The notes below the pieces were generated by a model. That model saw only the letters and a list, made by a program, of their open reading frames with translations, made no database searches and had not been told where the DNA came from. Of a DNA stretch of 64,000 nt, positions 25,241 through 33,415 are shown one piece after another; the stretch's first letter is position 1; every line of letters starts with the position of its first letter. Where the stretch lies: positions 4,745,143 through 4,809,142 of the forward strand of contig NZ_JBBKTT010000001.1 of assembly GCF_037892425.1 (NCBI RefSeq). The letters are read 5' to 3'. This DNA comes from Lacibacter sp. H375 (GTDB lineage Bacteria; Bacteroidota; Bacteroidia; Chitinophagales; Chitinophagaceae). The position numbers and the translations under genes were made by a program.

Positions 25241-25287
25241 TCCTGTCAGGCTGTAAATTTTGAAATTCTTCTTATACTCTATAAACA

Positions 25288-25325
25288 AACAACGAAGAGC
25301 TCCTGATCAGAAGTTCTTCGTTGTT
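25288..25325 (-). terminator. Terminator of the PAS kinase gene
   Basis: A 14-pair stem with one G-U pair (AACAACGAAGAGCT with AGTTCTTCGTTGTT, ten-base loop). On the minus strand it is followed by TGTTTATAG, which is only moderately U-rich. Confidence 0.65.
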
Positions 25326-25348
25326 GCCATTAGTTCTACGTAATATAT

Positions 25349-27181
25349 TTAGTCTTTATAAATATAATTTGCCGGGAATGTTACATGAAGTGCGTAACCT
25401 TTACCTGGCGAAGAAATGACATCTGCTGTACCCTGATAAAGAGCTGCCCTGCTCCTGATATTTATAATTCCTACTCCTAACGATTTAACATTTGCAACAG
25501 CGCCAACGCCATCATCTGTGATCAGGAGGTCTAGTAAGTTATCTTTCATCACCAGATCAATTGTAGCGTGCTTGGCTTTGGCGTGTTTAAGAATATTACT
25601 CAACTGCTCCTGTACGATTCTGAAAATCGTTAATTGCAATTTTTTACCAAGTGTTTCTGAAAGTGATGGATCGTAATGAAAAGAAAAATCAACCGGGTGT
25701 ACGTCTGAAAGATCGTTTACCAAATTTTGAATGTTATCAATCAAGCCAATTTCGTGCATACCAGGCACAACAAGCATTTTGGAAATGCGGCGTACTTCGT
25801 CAATTACGTTTGTAATTAATCCACAGGATCTATCAAGATAGATATCCCGTTTTGAGGCTGATTTTTTGGCCATCTGAATGTATAATTTGGCTACAGCTAA
25901 CAATTGATTGAGATTATCGTGCAGCTCTCTTCCAATTTCAGCACGTTCGGTTTCCTGGGCAGAAATAACGGCGCTTGTAATTTCCCGATGCCTGATGATT
26001 CTCTCGTCTTTTAATTTATCTTCCAGTTCCATCATCTCCGTAACATCGGCCTGGATAGAAAAAAACTGTTCAGCATTTCCCTGTCCATTTAACAACGCCT
26101 GTCCTTCAATATGTACCCAGTATTTATGTCCTGTTTTGGTATAATTGATGAGCTTACAATCGAAAGGCTGCTTGCTCTTTATTTTTTCGTTCATATAAGC
26201 AACGGCTGCAGGATCGGTTGCTTCTCCTTGCAGAAAATGGCCGGGTATTTTGCCCATCACTTCTTCTGCCTCATAACCGGTAATGCTGGTAAACGCATCA
26301 TTTACCCAGGTAATGTGTTGATCAGCATCGGTAATAATTACTGCATTAATTGTTTGCTTTGCTATAAGCGATAATTTCTGTTCGCTTGCAAGTAATTGTT
26401 GTTCCGAATTTTTCCGTGCTGTAATATCCTGCGTTGCACCAATCATGCTGATTGCTACTTGCTGATCATTATAAAAAATATGTCCGCAGTCGTGAACAAA
26501 AGCATAGCTACCATCTATTTTTCGCAGGCGATAATCATCCTCCCATTTCTCCTCTGTTCCGGTATGAAGTATGTTTTGTAAGCGAGTTAAGAGTCGTTCT
26601 TTATCATCAGGATGTATACGACTCTCCCAATAGCTTTGCGGAATAAGAGCATTGATAACGGGGTAACCAAACACACGTTTATGTCCGCCATCGATCCAGA
26701 ACAATTGTTTTGCCTGCAGATCCCACTCCCATAAACAATCATTGGTTACTTCTGTTACGAAAAGGTAGAGATCACGTAAAATTTTTACTTTCTTATCGGG
26801 ATTAGCAGGCTGGTTGCTGCATGTAAAAGAAACTGATAAAATGTTTCCTGTTACATAAATAACTCCCTGGAACCAAGCTCCCATTTCAGCCCAGTATTCA
26901 TCAAATTGGAAAGGTTCTTCTAATTGAAATGCTTTATCATAATTCGCATAAAATTCAACGGGCAATAAGCCTGCAAATTTTTTCCAGAAATTTTGCCCAA
27001 TGATTTCAGTGGCTTCTACCCGCAGGAGTTGAGCTGCAGCATTGTTCCATTCAATGACATTCCATTTTTGATCAACCGCAAAAAAACCATTGGCACTTAT
27101 TTCCTTAATGGTAGGCATCTCAACACGGCTACTTCCATTCATATGTGTAGTTGGGTTGTTTAGGAGGGAGCTATTGATCAT
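25349..27181 (-). CDS. PAS-domain sensor histidine kinase (HisKA_3/NarX type)
   Basis: The 610-residue protein has no membrane helix, so it is probably cytosolic. Three PAS domains run through residues ~25-130, ~150-260 (with LRKIDGSYAFVHDCGHIFYN, a PAC motif) and ~270-390 (ITWVNDAFTSITGYEAEEVMG and NYTKTGHKYWVHIEG). The kinase core follows: a HisKA_3 dimerisation helix with ISAQETERAEIGRELHDNLNQ, whose His is the phospho-site, and a HATPase domain with QLSNILKHAKAK, DDGVGAV and GVGIINIRSRAALY. Kinases of this class pair with NarL-type regulators; none is encoded nearby. The third PAS resembles light- or redox-sensing PAS folds but lacks the LOV cysteine motif GRNCRFLQ (here GKIPGHFLQG). Confidence 0.9.
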   Translation of the reverse strand: MINSSLLNNPTTHMNGSSRVEMPTIKEISANGFFAVDQKWNVIEWNNAAAQLLRVEATEIIGQNFWKKFAGLLPVEFYANYDKAFQLEEPFQFDEYWAEMGAWFQGVIYVTGNILSVSFTCSNQPANPDKKVKILRDLYLFVTEVTNDCLWEWDLQAKQLFWIDGGHKRVFGYPVINALIPQSYWESRIHPDDKERLLTRLQNILHTGTEEKWEDDYRLRKIDGSYAFVHDCGHIFYNDQQVAISMIGATQDITARKNSEQQLLASEQKLSLIAKQTINAVIITDADQHITWVNDAFTSITGYEAEEVMGKIPGHFLQGEATDPAAVAYMNEKIKSKQPFDCKLINYTKTGHKYWVHIEGQALLNGQGNAEQFFSIQADVTEMMELEDKLKDERIIRHREITSAVISAQETERAEIGRELHDNLNQLLAVAKLYIQMAKKSASKRDIYLDRSCGLITNVIDEVRRISKMLVVPGMHEIGLIDNIQNLVNDLSDVHPVDFSFHYDPSLSETLGKKLQLTIFRIVQEQLSNILKHAKAKHATIDLVMKDNLLDLLITDDGVGAVANVKSLGVGIINIRSRAALYQGTADVISSPGKGYALHVTFPANYIYKD

Positions 27182-27243
27182 GTTGTTATATAGATGATAA
27201 TGAGATCAGCATCAACTTGAAAAACAAGGGGCAATTTCAACAA

Positions 27244-27609
27244 TTACTCATACCCGCTTTTAATGATCGTGAGAATCATTTTAAACCTTCCATTGGGCCT
27301 GATGAAATTTGACATATGTGCAGGTATAATGATACCTTCTCCTGATTGCAACAAATTAGAAACACCATTGATTACGATATCAGCTTTACCTTCAATGATC
27401 TGTGCAAACGTATCGAAAGGTGAAGTTTTTTCGGTTAACCCCTCCCCACTATCGAACGACATTACACTGATGTTACCTGACGATTTTCTTAGGATTGTCT
27501 TAATCACCACTGAATTAGGAATGTATTCAATGATCTCAACAATAATATGCGCCAACGATTTTTCAAGTTCTCCCGTATCTATCTGTCCGTTATGCTCATT
27601 CTTATCCAT
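27244..27609 (-). CDS. Small cupin-fold protein, paralogue of 54299-54688
   Basis: The 121-residue protein looks like a single cupin barrel: EGLTEKTSPFDTFAQIIEGKADIVINGVSN contains the first cupin motif region and GEGIIIPAHMSNFIRP the second. The usual metal-binding histidines are mostly missing (F/D/T in place of the HxH pair), so it may bind a ligand without catalysis. It closely matches the cupin at 54299 (shared HIIVEI.EYIP.SVV.KT and GEGII.PA). Both lie downstream of a bipartite motif; here copy 9 is about 270 bases upstream, leaving a long structured leader. Confidence 0.78.
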   Translation of the reverse strand: MDKNEHNGQIDTGELEKSLAHIIVEIIEYIPNSVVIKTILRKSSGNISVMSFDSGEGLTEKTSPFDTFAQIIEGKADIVINGVSNLLQSGEGIIIPAHMSNFIRPNGRFKMILTIIKSGYE

Positions 27610-27767
27610 GTGTTTCTTTTGATTGGTTATACGTTAATGCGGCTTAATTAAACAAATAGTAAATGCAAAGTTCCTTCTACAAATCTGTACGGTCGTTATA
27701 AACAGAAGAACTATCCTTACATGATTCATACCCGCAATAAAAGAAAAATATGTACCGGATAAGAGAG

Positions 27768-27819
27768 AAGTCCCTGCTGGAGGGCAACAGGGACTTGACC
27801 ATAACTTCCAATGGAAGTT
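27768..27819 (-). ncRNA. Two adjacent stem-loops in the leader of the cupin gene (possible sRNA or regulatory leader)
   Basis: Downstream of motif copy 9 on the minus strand lie a perfect dyad (AACTTCCA, one base, TGGAAGTT; 27803-27819) and a nine-pair hairpin (AAGTCCCTG with CAGGGACTT, 27768-27796). No U tract follows, so they are more likely part of the cupin mRNA leader than a terminated small RNA. The rest of the 27610-27933 gap shows only the motif and its -7 box. Confidence 0.4.
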
Positions 27820-27850
27820 GAGTATGGATTATCTGTATATTAAGGAAGAT

Positions 27851-27915
27851 TAAAACTAGTTGATAAGCCGCCGCTATTCTTATAAACTCCTGTAACGCCA
27901 TTATATAATTCACAC
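27851..27915 (-). promoter_or_regulatory. Bipartite motif copy 9 with -7 box, upstream of the cupin gene
   Basis: On the minus strand: GTGTGAAT (27915-27908), two bases, TATAA, 16 bases, TATAA ending at 27880. After 21 bases comes TAGTTTTA at 27858-27851. Confidence 0.7.
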
Positions 27916-27933
27916 ATTCATCAGCTATCAGCT

Positions 27934-28254
27934 TTACAGCTTGGCTCCAGGTAGTATTTTGTACACCTTGGGATGTACATGCATTTCTTTCTCGTACTCA
28001 GTAATTGTATGCAGCACTTTCAGCTTTTCATTGATCAAAACTCTTAACGATTTATCGAAACCTTTTCGCTCCGCCTCCTGCAAGGCAAGTTCGTATTGGG
28101 TAATGGCAGATTCAAAACGACCGGTATTTTCTTCCTTTAAAGCAGCTTTGTATAACGAAACAGCATTTCCTTTCTTTTTGCCGGTAAGATGTTTTACAAG
28201 GAAGATCACAATTGCCGCCGGTATAATTAATAGAAAAATATAGTAGCTACTCAT
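27934..28254 (-). CDS. Single-pass membrane protein with a TPR-like helical pair
   Basis: The 106-residue protein starts with a membrane helix (YIFLLIIPAAIVIFLVKHL). A basic stretch follows, then helices with a tetratricopeptide-like pattern (AVSLYKAALKEENTGRFESAITQYELALQEAE). The tail is rich in charged residues and ends in a short hydrophobic segment. The TPR-like part may bind a partner at the inner membrane. The family is not one I recognise. Motif copy 10 lies about 135 bases upstream, overlapping the end of the HMA-AraC gene at 28419. Confidence 0.7.
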   Translation of the reverse strand: MSSYYIFLLIIPAAIVIFLVKHLTGKKKGNAVSLYKAALKEENTGRFESAITQYELALQEAERKGFDKSLRVLINEKLKVLHTITEYEKEMHVHPKVYKILPGAKL

Positions 28255-28358
28255 ATGAGATGTTTACATTTTTAACTGAAAAAGCAGACAACAATCATCG
28301 TGTGAATCATCAGGTAACTGAAGATTATTGCCTACCCAGAAACCAGAAGATTTTGTTA

Positions 28359-28424
28359 CAAAGTTTAGGTATATAAGCGGATGGGGTTTTACAAATGGCT
28401 GTGAATTTGTTACATCATTCACAC
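28359..28424 (-). promoter_or_regulatory. Bipartite motif copy 10 with -7 box, upstream of the TPR-like membrane protein
   Basis: On the minus strand: GTGTGAAT (28424-28417), two bases, TGTAA, 16 bases, TGTAA ending at 28389. After 22 bases comes AAACTTTG at 28366-28359. The motif overlaps the last codons and stop of the HMA-AraC gene. Here the start also forms an inverted repeat, TGTGAAT with ATTCACA, across ten bases (28400-28423). Confidence 0.7.
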
Positions 28425-28979
28425 GTCTTCCAGCATATTTCTTCGCTTATCTTTCATTTGTTTAAAGTAAGAGGGGGTAAGTCCGGTGACTTTTTTAAAC
28501 TGTGCCGATAGGTGAGCTACACTGCTGTAATGCATGAGGTAAGCAATTTCCGTGAGGCTTAGTTCATCATATACCAGCAGTTCCTTTACCCGTTCTATCT
28601 TATGAGAGATGATGAATTTTTCGATTGTTGTTCCCTGCACCTCAGAGAAAAGGTTAGCCATGTAAGTGTAATCATGATTTAGTTTTTCACTTAAATGAAC
28701 GGAAAAATTAACCGAAAGAGGCTCATCGGTGTAGTGAACCATTTCCACAATAACGTTTTTAATACGCTGGATGAGTACACTTTTTTTATCGTCCATCAAC
28801 TCAAGTCCAAACTTCAGGAGCTCTATTTTCAATTGATCGTGCAGCTCGGTTGTAAACGGGCTGATGATATCAACTTCCCCTAATTCAACAATTGCATGCT
28901 CAATTCCAAGTTTGGCTAATTCATCCTTTACAACCATTTTACAACGGATGCAAACCATATTTTTAACGTAGATCTTCAT
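28419..28979 (-). CDS. HMA-like/AraC-family regulator, paralogue B
   Basis: The 186-residue protein has the same length and layout as the gene at 24501: an N-terminal HMA-like strand-helix-strand with the M8-V-C10-I-R-C13 motif (KNMVCIRCKMVVKDELAKLG), an amphipathic linker, and an AraC DNA-binding domain ending TGLTPSYFKQMK. Differences cluster in the middle (residues ~27-60), while the linker and first HTH are identical. Similar DNA-binding helices imply that both proteins may recognise the same or overlapping sites, with different inputs from the diverged middle part. Its last codons overlap motif copy 10. Confidence 0.85.
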   Translation of the reverse strand: MKIYVKNMVCIRCKMVVKDELAKLGIEHAIVELGEVDIISPFTTELHDQLKIELLKFGLELMDDKKSVLIQRIKNVIVEMVHYTDEPLSVNFSVHLSEKLNHDYTYMANLFSEVQGTTIEKFIISHKIERVKELLVYDELSLTEIAYLMHYSSVAHLSAQFKKVTGLTPSYFKQMKDKRRNMLEDV

Positions 28980-29136
28980 ATGCCCATGCTTAATTAGTTA
29001 TCACCACTTCGCCTGTAATCTCACCGGGCTGGTTACAAAGGATATATAGCTATTCTTTTAAAGGTAGACCTAATTTGTTTCTGATACGCAGAATGGTTTA
29101 ACTGATTTCGGTCATGTTTGGTAATACACTGCAAAT

Positions 29137-29202
29137 GTGTGAATGATATAAATTTATATTACTATCATGTAATGATACAGAACCGGAAATGCTGCAACTT
29201 TA
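29137..29202 (+). promoter_or_regulatory. Bipartite motif copy 7 with -7 box, upstream of the small membrane protein at 29226
   Basis: GTGTGAAT (29137-29144), two bases, TATAA, 16 bases, TGTAA ending at 29172. After 22 bases comes CAACTTTA at 29195-29202. The ATG at 29226 follows 23 bases later. Confidence 0.75.
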
Positions 29203-29225
29203 AACTATTACAAAAACACTATATT

Positions 29226-29411
29226 ATGTCGTTGGTTACCATTGTTATTGTTCTGATCGTTGTGGGAGTTCTCTTGTGGCTGATAAACGCCTATATCCCT
29301 ATGGATCGCAAGATTAAAAACATTCTGAATATTGTAGTAGTAATTGGCGTGGTCATCTGGTTGTTGAAAGCGTTTGGTGTGCTTGGATCTGTAGGCAACG
29401 TCAATGTTTAA
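29226..29411 (+). CDS. Small two-helix membrane protein (Thivi_2564-like)
   Basis: The 61-residue protein has two hydrophobic helices (LVTIVIVLIVVGVLLWLINAYI and ILNIVVVIGVVIWLLKAFGV) joined by PMDRKIKN. This matches the short 'Thivi_2564 family' membrane proteins found in many proteobacteria and Bacteroidota, of unknown function. I chose the ATG at 29226; the frame is open further upstream, but that part overlaps the motif and its -7 box. Confidence 0.78.
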   Translation: MSLVTIVIVLIVVGVLLWLINAYIPMDRKIKNILNIVVVIGVVIWLLKAFGVLGSVGNVNV

Positions 29412-29473
29412 TCAACAGAAGCACTTTGCTTCTGTTTCATATTTACTTACTCCAAATATTTTGAATGTAAGGA

Positions 29474-29620
29474 ATGAAAAATACTTTTAAGTTTTCACTT
29501 TTACTGTTAGTCTTTTTAATCACTACCCTGCTTATAGCCGGGTTTCTTTTTTTATACAGCGATAAAGCACCCGTACATAAAAACGAATCCGGTTCAGAAT
29601 ACCACCTAAGAACGAAATAG
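29474..29620 (+). CDS. Tiny single-pass membrane protein (48 aa)
   Basis: An ATG at 29474, preceded by AAGGA, opens a 48-residue frame with a basic N-terminus, a membrane helix (FSLLLLVFLITTLLIAGFLFLY) and a polar tail with SDKAPVHKNE. It is bounded by the preceding membrane protein gene and a strong terminator. No family is recognised. The small size leaves real doubt, though the composition is coherent. Confidence 0.5.
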   Translation: MKNTFKFSLLLLVFLITTLLIAGFLFLYSDKAPVHKNESGSEYHLRTK

Positions 29621-29662
29621 TATACTTTTTATAAAGCTTAATGAAGTATCAAGAGAGGATTT

Positions 29663-29697
29663 AAAAAAACACCGTTAAGATTAACGGTGTTTTTTAT
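29663..29697. terminator. Bidirectional terminator
   Basis: ACACCGTTAA with TTAACGGTGT around a two-base loop, extended by A and T tracts on both sides, lies between converging genes at 29620 and 29715. Confidence 0.88.
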
Positions 29698-29714
29698 TTT
29701 GCCCTCATCAACCT

Positions 29715-30302
29715 TTAGTGATGTTTAAACTGGTAGAATACACCAATCTGGAAACCTCTATTGTTTGATTTTACAGCAGTAATATCTTCATCATTAATGT
29801 TTGTGAGTCCCAAATTGTACCTGGCATCAACTCCAAAACCAGAAGGCACATGAATGTAACCCAGCCCGAGACCTAAAGCAAAATCAATGGGTTTAAGATT
29901 AGGTTTAATATCTGTTTTGGTAGTCCCGTTATCGGACTTTGCCGTTAAAAGAAATCCAAGTTGTGGGCCAGCTTCAACCCTGAAGCCATTATCAAACATA
30001 TATTGCAACAAAACCGGAACGTTCAGGTAATTGAGATTGAGCTTTGTTTCTGTACCACCTGTCTCGTATTTAGCTCCCTGTGACGAGAAAAGCAATTCAG
30101 GCTGCACCGCAAAATTATCAGTAACATGTATATGCCCAAGCAGGCCCGCATGCAATCCCGCTTTCATATCATATTTTACATCATTACTATTCTTAATGTT
30201 GTAGAGATTTAATCCTGCCTTAATACCAATATTTACATGTTGCGCCTGTACTGTTGTAGCAAATACAATTGCAACTAATACCGCCTTTAACTGAAGTTTC
30301 AT
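29715..30302 (-). CDS. Outer membrane beta-barrel protein (PorT-like/porin family)
   Basis: The 195-residue protein has a signal peptide ending at VQA-QH, then an eight-strand-type barrel: NIGIKAGLNLYNI, AGLHAGLLGHIHVTDNFAVQPELLFSSQGAKYE, LNYLNVPVLLQYMF, and a last strand ending in Tyr-Gln-Phe. It matches the 'outer membrane protein beta-barrel' family found in many Bacteroidota. No enzyme motifs are present. It is preceded by motif copy 13, 138 bases upstream, and ends at a bidirectional terminator. Confidence 0.85.
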   Translation of the reverse strand: MKLQLKAVLVAIVFATTVQAQHVNIGIKAGLNLYNIKNSNDVKYDMKAGLHAGLLGHIHVTDNFAVQPELLFSSQGAKYETGGTETKLNLNYLNVPVLLQYMFDNGFRVEAGPQLGFLLTAKSDNGTTKTDIKPNLKPIDFALGLGLGYIHVPSGFGVDARYNLGLTNINDEDITAVKSNNRGFQIGVFYQFKHH

Positions 30303-30409
30303 ATACTGTTTTTATTATTTAAAAATTATAAAGCCAGTTAATGCAAATTGCCATTGCTGTTCACCATTAAACCCGAGGCAACACAATTTTGCTGGAAACT
30401 GATTGTAGA

Positions 30410-30475
30410 CGAAGATGAGATTATCCTATATAACAATCATTACATAGTTATTCCTTACCCTTATATAATTCACAG
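30410..30475 (-). promoter_or_regulatory. Bipartite motif copy 13 with -7 box, upstream of the beta-barrel gene
   Basis: On the minus strand: CTGTGAAT (30475-30468), two bases, TATAA, 16 bases, TGTAA ending at 30440. After 22 bases comes CATCTTCG at 30417-30410. Confidence 0.7.
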
Positions 30476-30527
30476 TTTGCTGACTGAACTAACCTCTCCT
30501 GTTTATGGTAACAGGAATATTTTACGG

Positions 30528-32594
30528 TCAGGATCGGAACAATTTCCAAAGTCTGTCTTTTACTTTTTCAGCATTCGGTAACATAGCAGCTTCAAGTACC
30601 ATGTTCATAGGCACTGCAGGAAGATTAAGAGCGCCTAATACTTCTACAGGCGTATCAAGCCATTGAAAACAATTGTAGGTAATCCGATATGCTAATGCTT
30701 CGGCAAAAGAATTATTCTGCTGTTCTTCTGTAAGCACTAAACACTTCCCATGCTTTTTTACAGTAGAGAAAATTAATTCTTCATCGAGTGGATATAATGT
30801 ACGCAGATCAATAATTTCTACCGCACCATCAAACTGTTTGGCAGCTGCCATTGCCCAATACACACCCATGCCATAAGTGATTATGCAGCAACTTTCTCCT
30901 TCATCAATCAACTCGTCATCGGCTTCTGCAACTATTCTCCCTTTTCCCAATGGAATAATATAGTCGCTGGATGGTTCAACAGTTTTTGCTTCCTCCGTGC
31001 CGGGCACTTTGCTCCAGTACAAACCTTTGTGTTCTAACATCACCACCGGATTAGGATCGAGAAATGCTGCTTTTATTAATCCCTTCATATCAGCAGCAGT
31101 TGATGGATACACAACTTTAATTCCTTTAATGCTGAGTAAAGTTGACTCCACACTGCCACTATGATAAGGACCTCCACCACCATATGCACCAATCGGCACA
31201 CGTATCAAGGTTTGCACAGGAAATTTTCCGCAGCTTAGGTACGATGATTTGGAAATCTCTGTTACCAATTGATTTAAGCCGGGATAAATATAATCTGCAA
31301 ACTGTACTTCAACAATCGGCTTTGCTCCCACTGCACTCATGCCTACAGTTGAACCAATAATATATGCTTCCTGTATAGCTGTGTTAAACACACGATGATC
31401 ACCAAACTGTTCTGCAAGAGTAGCTGCTTCACGAAACACACCGCCTAATCTTCTGCCTACATCCTGTCCGTATAACAATGCTTCCGGATATTCTTCCATC
31501 ACTTCACGAATTGCAAACAAAGCTGCATCCACCATCATGATCTTTTCTTTACCAATCGGTGAACGTTCACCTTTTTCTTCTGTTACAGCAGTTGGTACAA
31601 ATACATGATCAGTTACAGTTGATGGATCAGGTTCGGCCGCAGCCACCGCTTTTTCAAAATCAGCAGTAACTGTTTGCTTTGCTTCTTCAAATAATTGTTG
31701 CAGCTCACTTTCATTTATTCCAAACTCCAAACAAAGTTGTTTCAATTTCGGAAACGGATCATCTTTATAATGTTGATCAAGATCTTCTTTGCTTCTGTAA
31801 AATTCTTTACGCACACCACTTGTATGATGATTCAGCAATGGCACATACGCCTGCACCAGGTAAGGTTGCTGATGAGTACGCACATGATCAACTACATGTT
31901 GCATGGTTTCATATGCTTCGTTGAAATCGCTGCCATCGCAACGTATACGATGCATACCCGGAAACCCGCCAGCATATTCATACGCATCCATTGCTCTTGC
32001 TTCTTCCGCACTCACACTGATGCCCCAGTTATTATCCTGCACTAAATAAATGACCGGTAATTTTTTCAGCACTGCAAATTGAAATGCTTCACTCACTTCT
32101 CCTTCTGTAATACTTGCATCGCCTAAGGAGCAAACAACAACAGGCAATTGTCCGTCACTTGTTTTTATGAATTGATCTGATTTGATCTGTTGAAGATATT
32201 TCAGCCCCTGTGCCACGCCGGTAGTAGGAATTACCTGCATGCCTGTTGCACTGCTCTGATGGATGATGTTTGGCTTATCTGTTCCCCTGTAATTGGGATG
32301 GGAGTAATATTCCCTTCCGCCTGTAAACGGGTCATTTGCTTTAGCAAGTAATTGCAGCATTAATTCATACGGCTCAAAACCAAGACCAAGCAACATACTT
32401 TCATCTCGATAGTATGGACTCACCCAATCGGCAGGAGTTAAATGAAAAGCAGTTGCCAGTTGAATAGCCTCATGCCCACGTGAAGTTGAGTGAACGTATT
32501 TACAAATGGAACGATTGCTCTCATAGGTTTCTGCCATTTGTTGCGCATAACTCATGAGTTTATAAGCCTTCCGCAAAGTTTCAAGATTCATCAT
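30528..32594 (-). CDS. 2-oxoacid dehydrogenase E1, alpha and beta subunits fused
   Basis: The 688-residue protein fuses an E1-alpha part (to about residue 330: SRGHEAIQLA, RDESMLLGLG, the thiamine-diphosphate site GDASITEGEVSEAF followed by NNWG) to an E1-beta part (GQDVGRRLGGVFREAATL, FADYIYPGLNQLVTE, PVVMLEHKGLYW). Fused E1 enzymes of this kind in Bacteroidota usually act on branched-chain 2-oxoacids (2-oxoisovalerate), but pyruvate is possible. No E2 or E3 is adjacent. I start it at 32594/32591 (MMNLETL). The frame stays open to 32663, but that extension covers the terminator of the upstream gene. Confidence 0.9.
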   Translation of the reverse strand: MMNLETLRKAYKLMSYAQQMAETYESNRSICKYVHSTSRGHEAIQLATAFHLTPADWVSPYYRDESMLLGLGFEPYELMLQLLAKANDPFTGGREYYSHPNYRGTDKPNIIHQSSATGMQVIPTTGVAQGLKYLQQIKSDQFIKTSDGQLPVVVCSLGDASITEGEVSEAFQFAVLKKLPVIYLVQDNNWGISVSAEEARAMDAYEYAGGFPGMHRIRCDGSDFNEAYETMQHVVDHVRTHQQPYLVQAYVPLLNHHTSGVRKEFYRSKEDLDQHYKDDPFPKLKQLCLEFGINESELQQLFEEAKQTVTADFEKAVAAAEPDPSTVTDHVFVPTAVTEEKGERSPIGKEKIMMVDAALFAIREVMEEYPEALLYGQDVGRRLGGVFREAATLAEQFGDHRVFNTAIQEAYIIGSTVGMSAVGAKPIVEVQFADYIYPGLNQLVTEISKSSYLSCGKFPVQTLIRVPIGAYGGGGPYHSGSVESTLLSIKGIKVVYPSTAADMKGLIKAAFLDPNPVVMLEHKGLYWSKVPGTEEAKTVEPSSDYIIPLGKGRIVAEADDELIDEGESCCIITYGMGVYWAMAAAKQFDGAVEIIDLRTLYPLDEELIFSTVKKHGKCLVLTEEQQNNSFAEALAYRITYNCFQWLDTPVEVLGALNLPAVPMNMVLEAAMLPNAEKVKDRLWKLFRS

Positions 32595-32629
32595 GCCAAG
32601 CAATTGAGCTGCAAAATAAAGGAACTGTA

Positions 32630-32660
32630 ACAAAAAAGCCATTCCGTATAAGGAATGGCT
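32630..32660 (-). terminator. Terminator of the fumarylacetoacetate hydrolase-family gene
   Basis: AGCCATTCC with GGAATGGCT around a six-base loop; on the minus strand it is followed by TTTTTT. Confidence 0.85.
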
Positions 32661-32681
32661 CAATTATAATTCAAGAGCTGG

Positions 32682-33293
32682 TTATTTAATTTCTACTTCA
32701 AGCAGGCTGTCATCTTCAATAAATCCTTCCAATATATCACCTACCACACATTCACCAACACCAACCGGTGTTCCGGTGAAGATCAAATCACCAATATTGA
32801 GTGAAAAGAATTGCGATACGTATGCAACGATCTGGTCGAACGTAAAGATCATCTGGCTGCTGTTTGCCTGCTGCACCATTTCTTTGTTTTTGTATAAACA
32901 GAAATTGATGTTACCGAGGTTCATACCAGGCTTGATGTCGATAAACTTACCAACAGCTGCAGAATTATCCCATGCTTTGGAAATTTCCCAAGGCAATCCT
33001 TTTTCTTTCAGTTGTTGTTGCAGATCACGGGCTGTAAAATCAATGCCGATGGTGTAAGCATTATAGTATTTGGAAGCATGACGTTCCTGAATGTATTTCC
33101 CGTTTTTTGAAACACGTAGCACCAGCTCGGCCTCGTAGTGAAGTTCGTTGGTGAATTCGGGGTAATAGAAAGGCATGTGCGGTTGAAGGAATGCACTTTT
33201 CGGCTTGAGAAAGATCACAGGCTCATCCGGCACATCATTGCCCAGTTCTTTGGCATGTTCAACGTAGTTACGCCCTACGCAAAAGATTTTCAT
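32682..33293 (-). CDS. Fumarylacetoacetate hydrolase-family protein
   Basis: The 203-residue single-domain FAH protein has the metal-binding set seen in acylpyruvases: GRNYVEHAKELG, PVIFLKPKSA, the HYEAELVLRV acidic ligand, IGIDFTARDLQ and GDLIFTGTPVGVG. Family members cleave or decarboxylate beta-diketo acids (acylpyruvate or oxaloacetate type). The length of about 200 residues is normal for the short FAHD1-like group. It is likely cytosolic and has its own terminator, so it is probably a single-gene unit. Confidence 0.9.
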   Translation of the reverse strand: MKIFCVGRNYVEHAKELGNDVPDEPVIFLKPKSAFLQPHMPFYYPEFTNELHYEAELVLRVSKNGKYIQERHASKYYNAYTIGIDFTARDLQQQLKEKGLPWEISKAWDNSAAVGKFIDIKPGMNLGNINFCLYKNKEMVQQANSSQMIFTFDQIVAYVSQFFSLNIGDLIFTGTPVGVGECVVGDILEGFIEDDSLLEVEIK

Positions 33294-33415
33294 CGGTTCG
33301 ATGGTTTTGGTTCAGAATCAGGTGAATGAAAGGTCTTTAAAAGGACAGGGGATTTTAATGATACAGGACAGTATCAACAGAAATGTTAGCGAAGATAGTA
33401 TTTGAAACTTGAAAA

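Noticed and set aside
27677..27913. Minus-strand frame of 78 codons upstream of the cupin gene
   Set aside because: It covers motif copy 9, its -7 box and both leader stem-loops, has no recognisable domain or start signal, and its composition is unlike the neighbours. It is better explained as leader DNA.
28300..28335. GTGTGAATCATCAGG as a further copy of the motif
   Set aside because: The TATAA block and the second TRTAA at the fixed distance are both missing, and no gene follows in that direction.
32595..32663. N-terminal extension of the fused E1 protein
   Set aside because: The extra codons lie over the terminator hairpin of the upstream gene, and conserved E1 sequence only starts after 32591.
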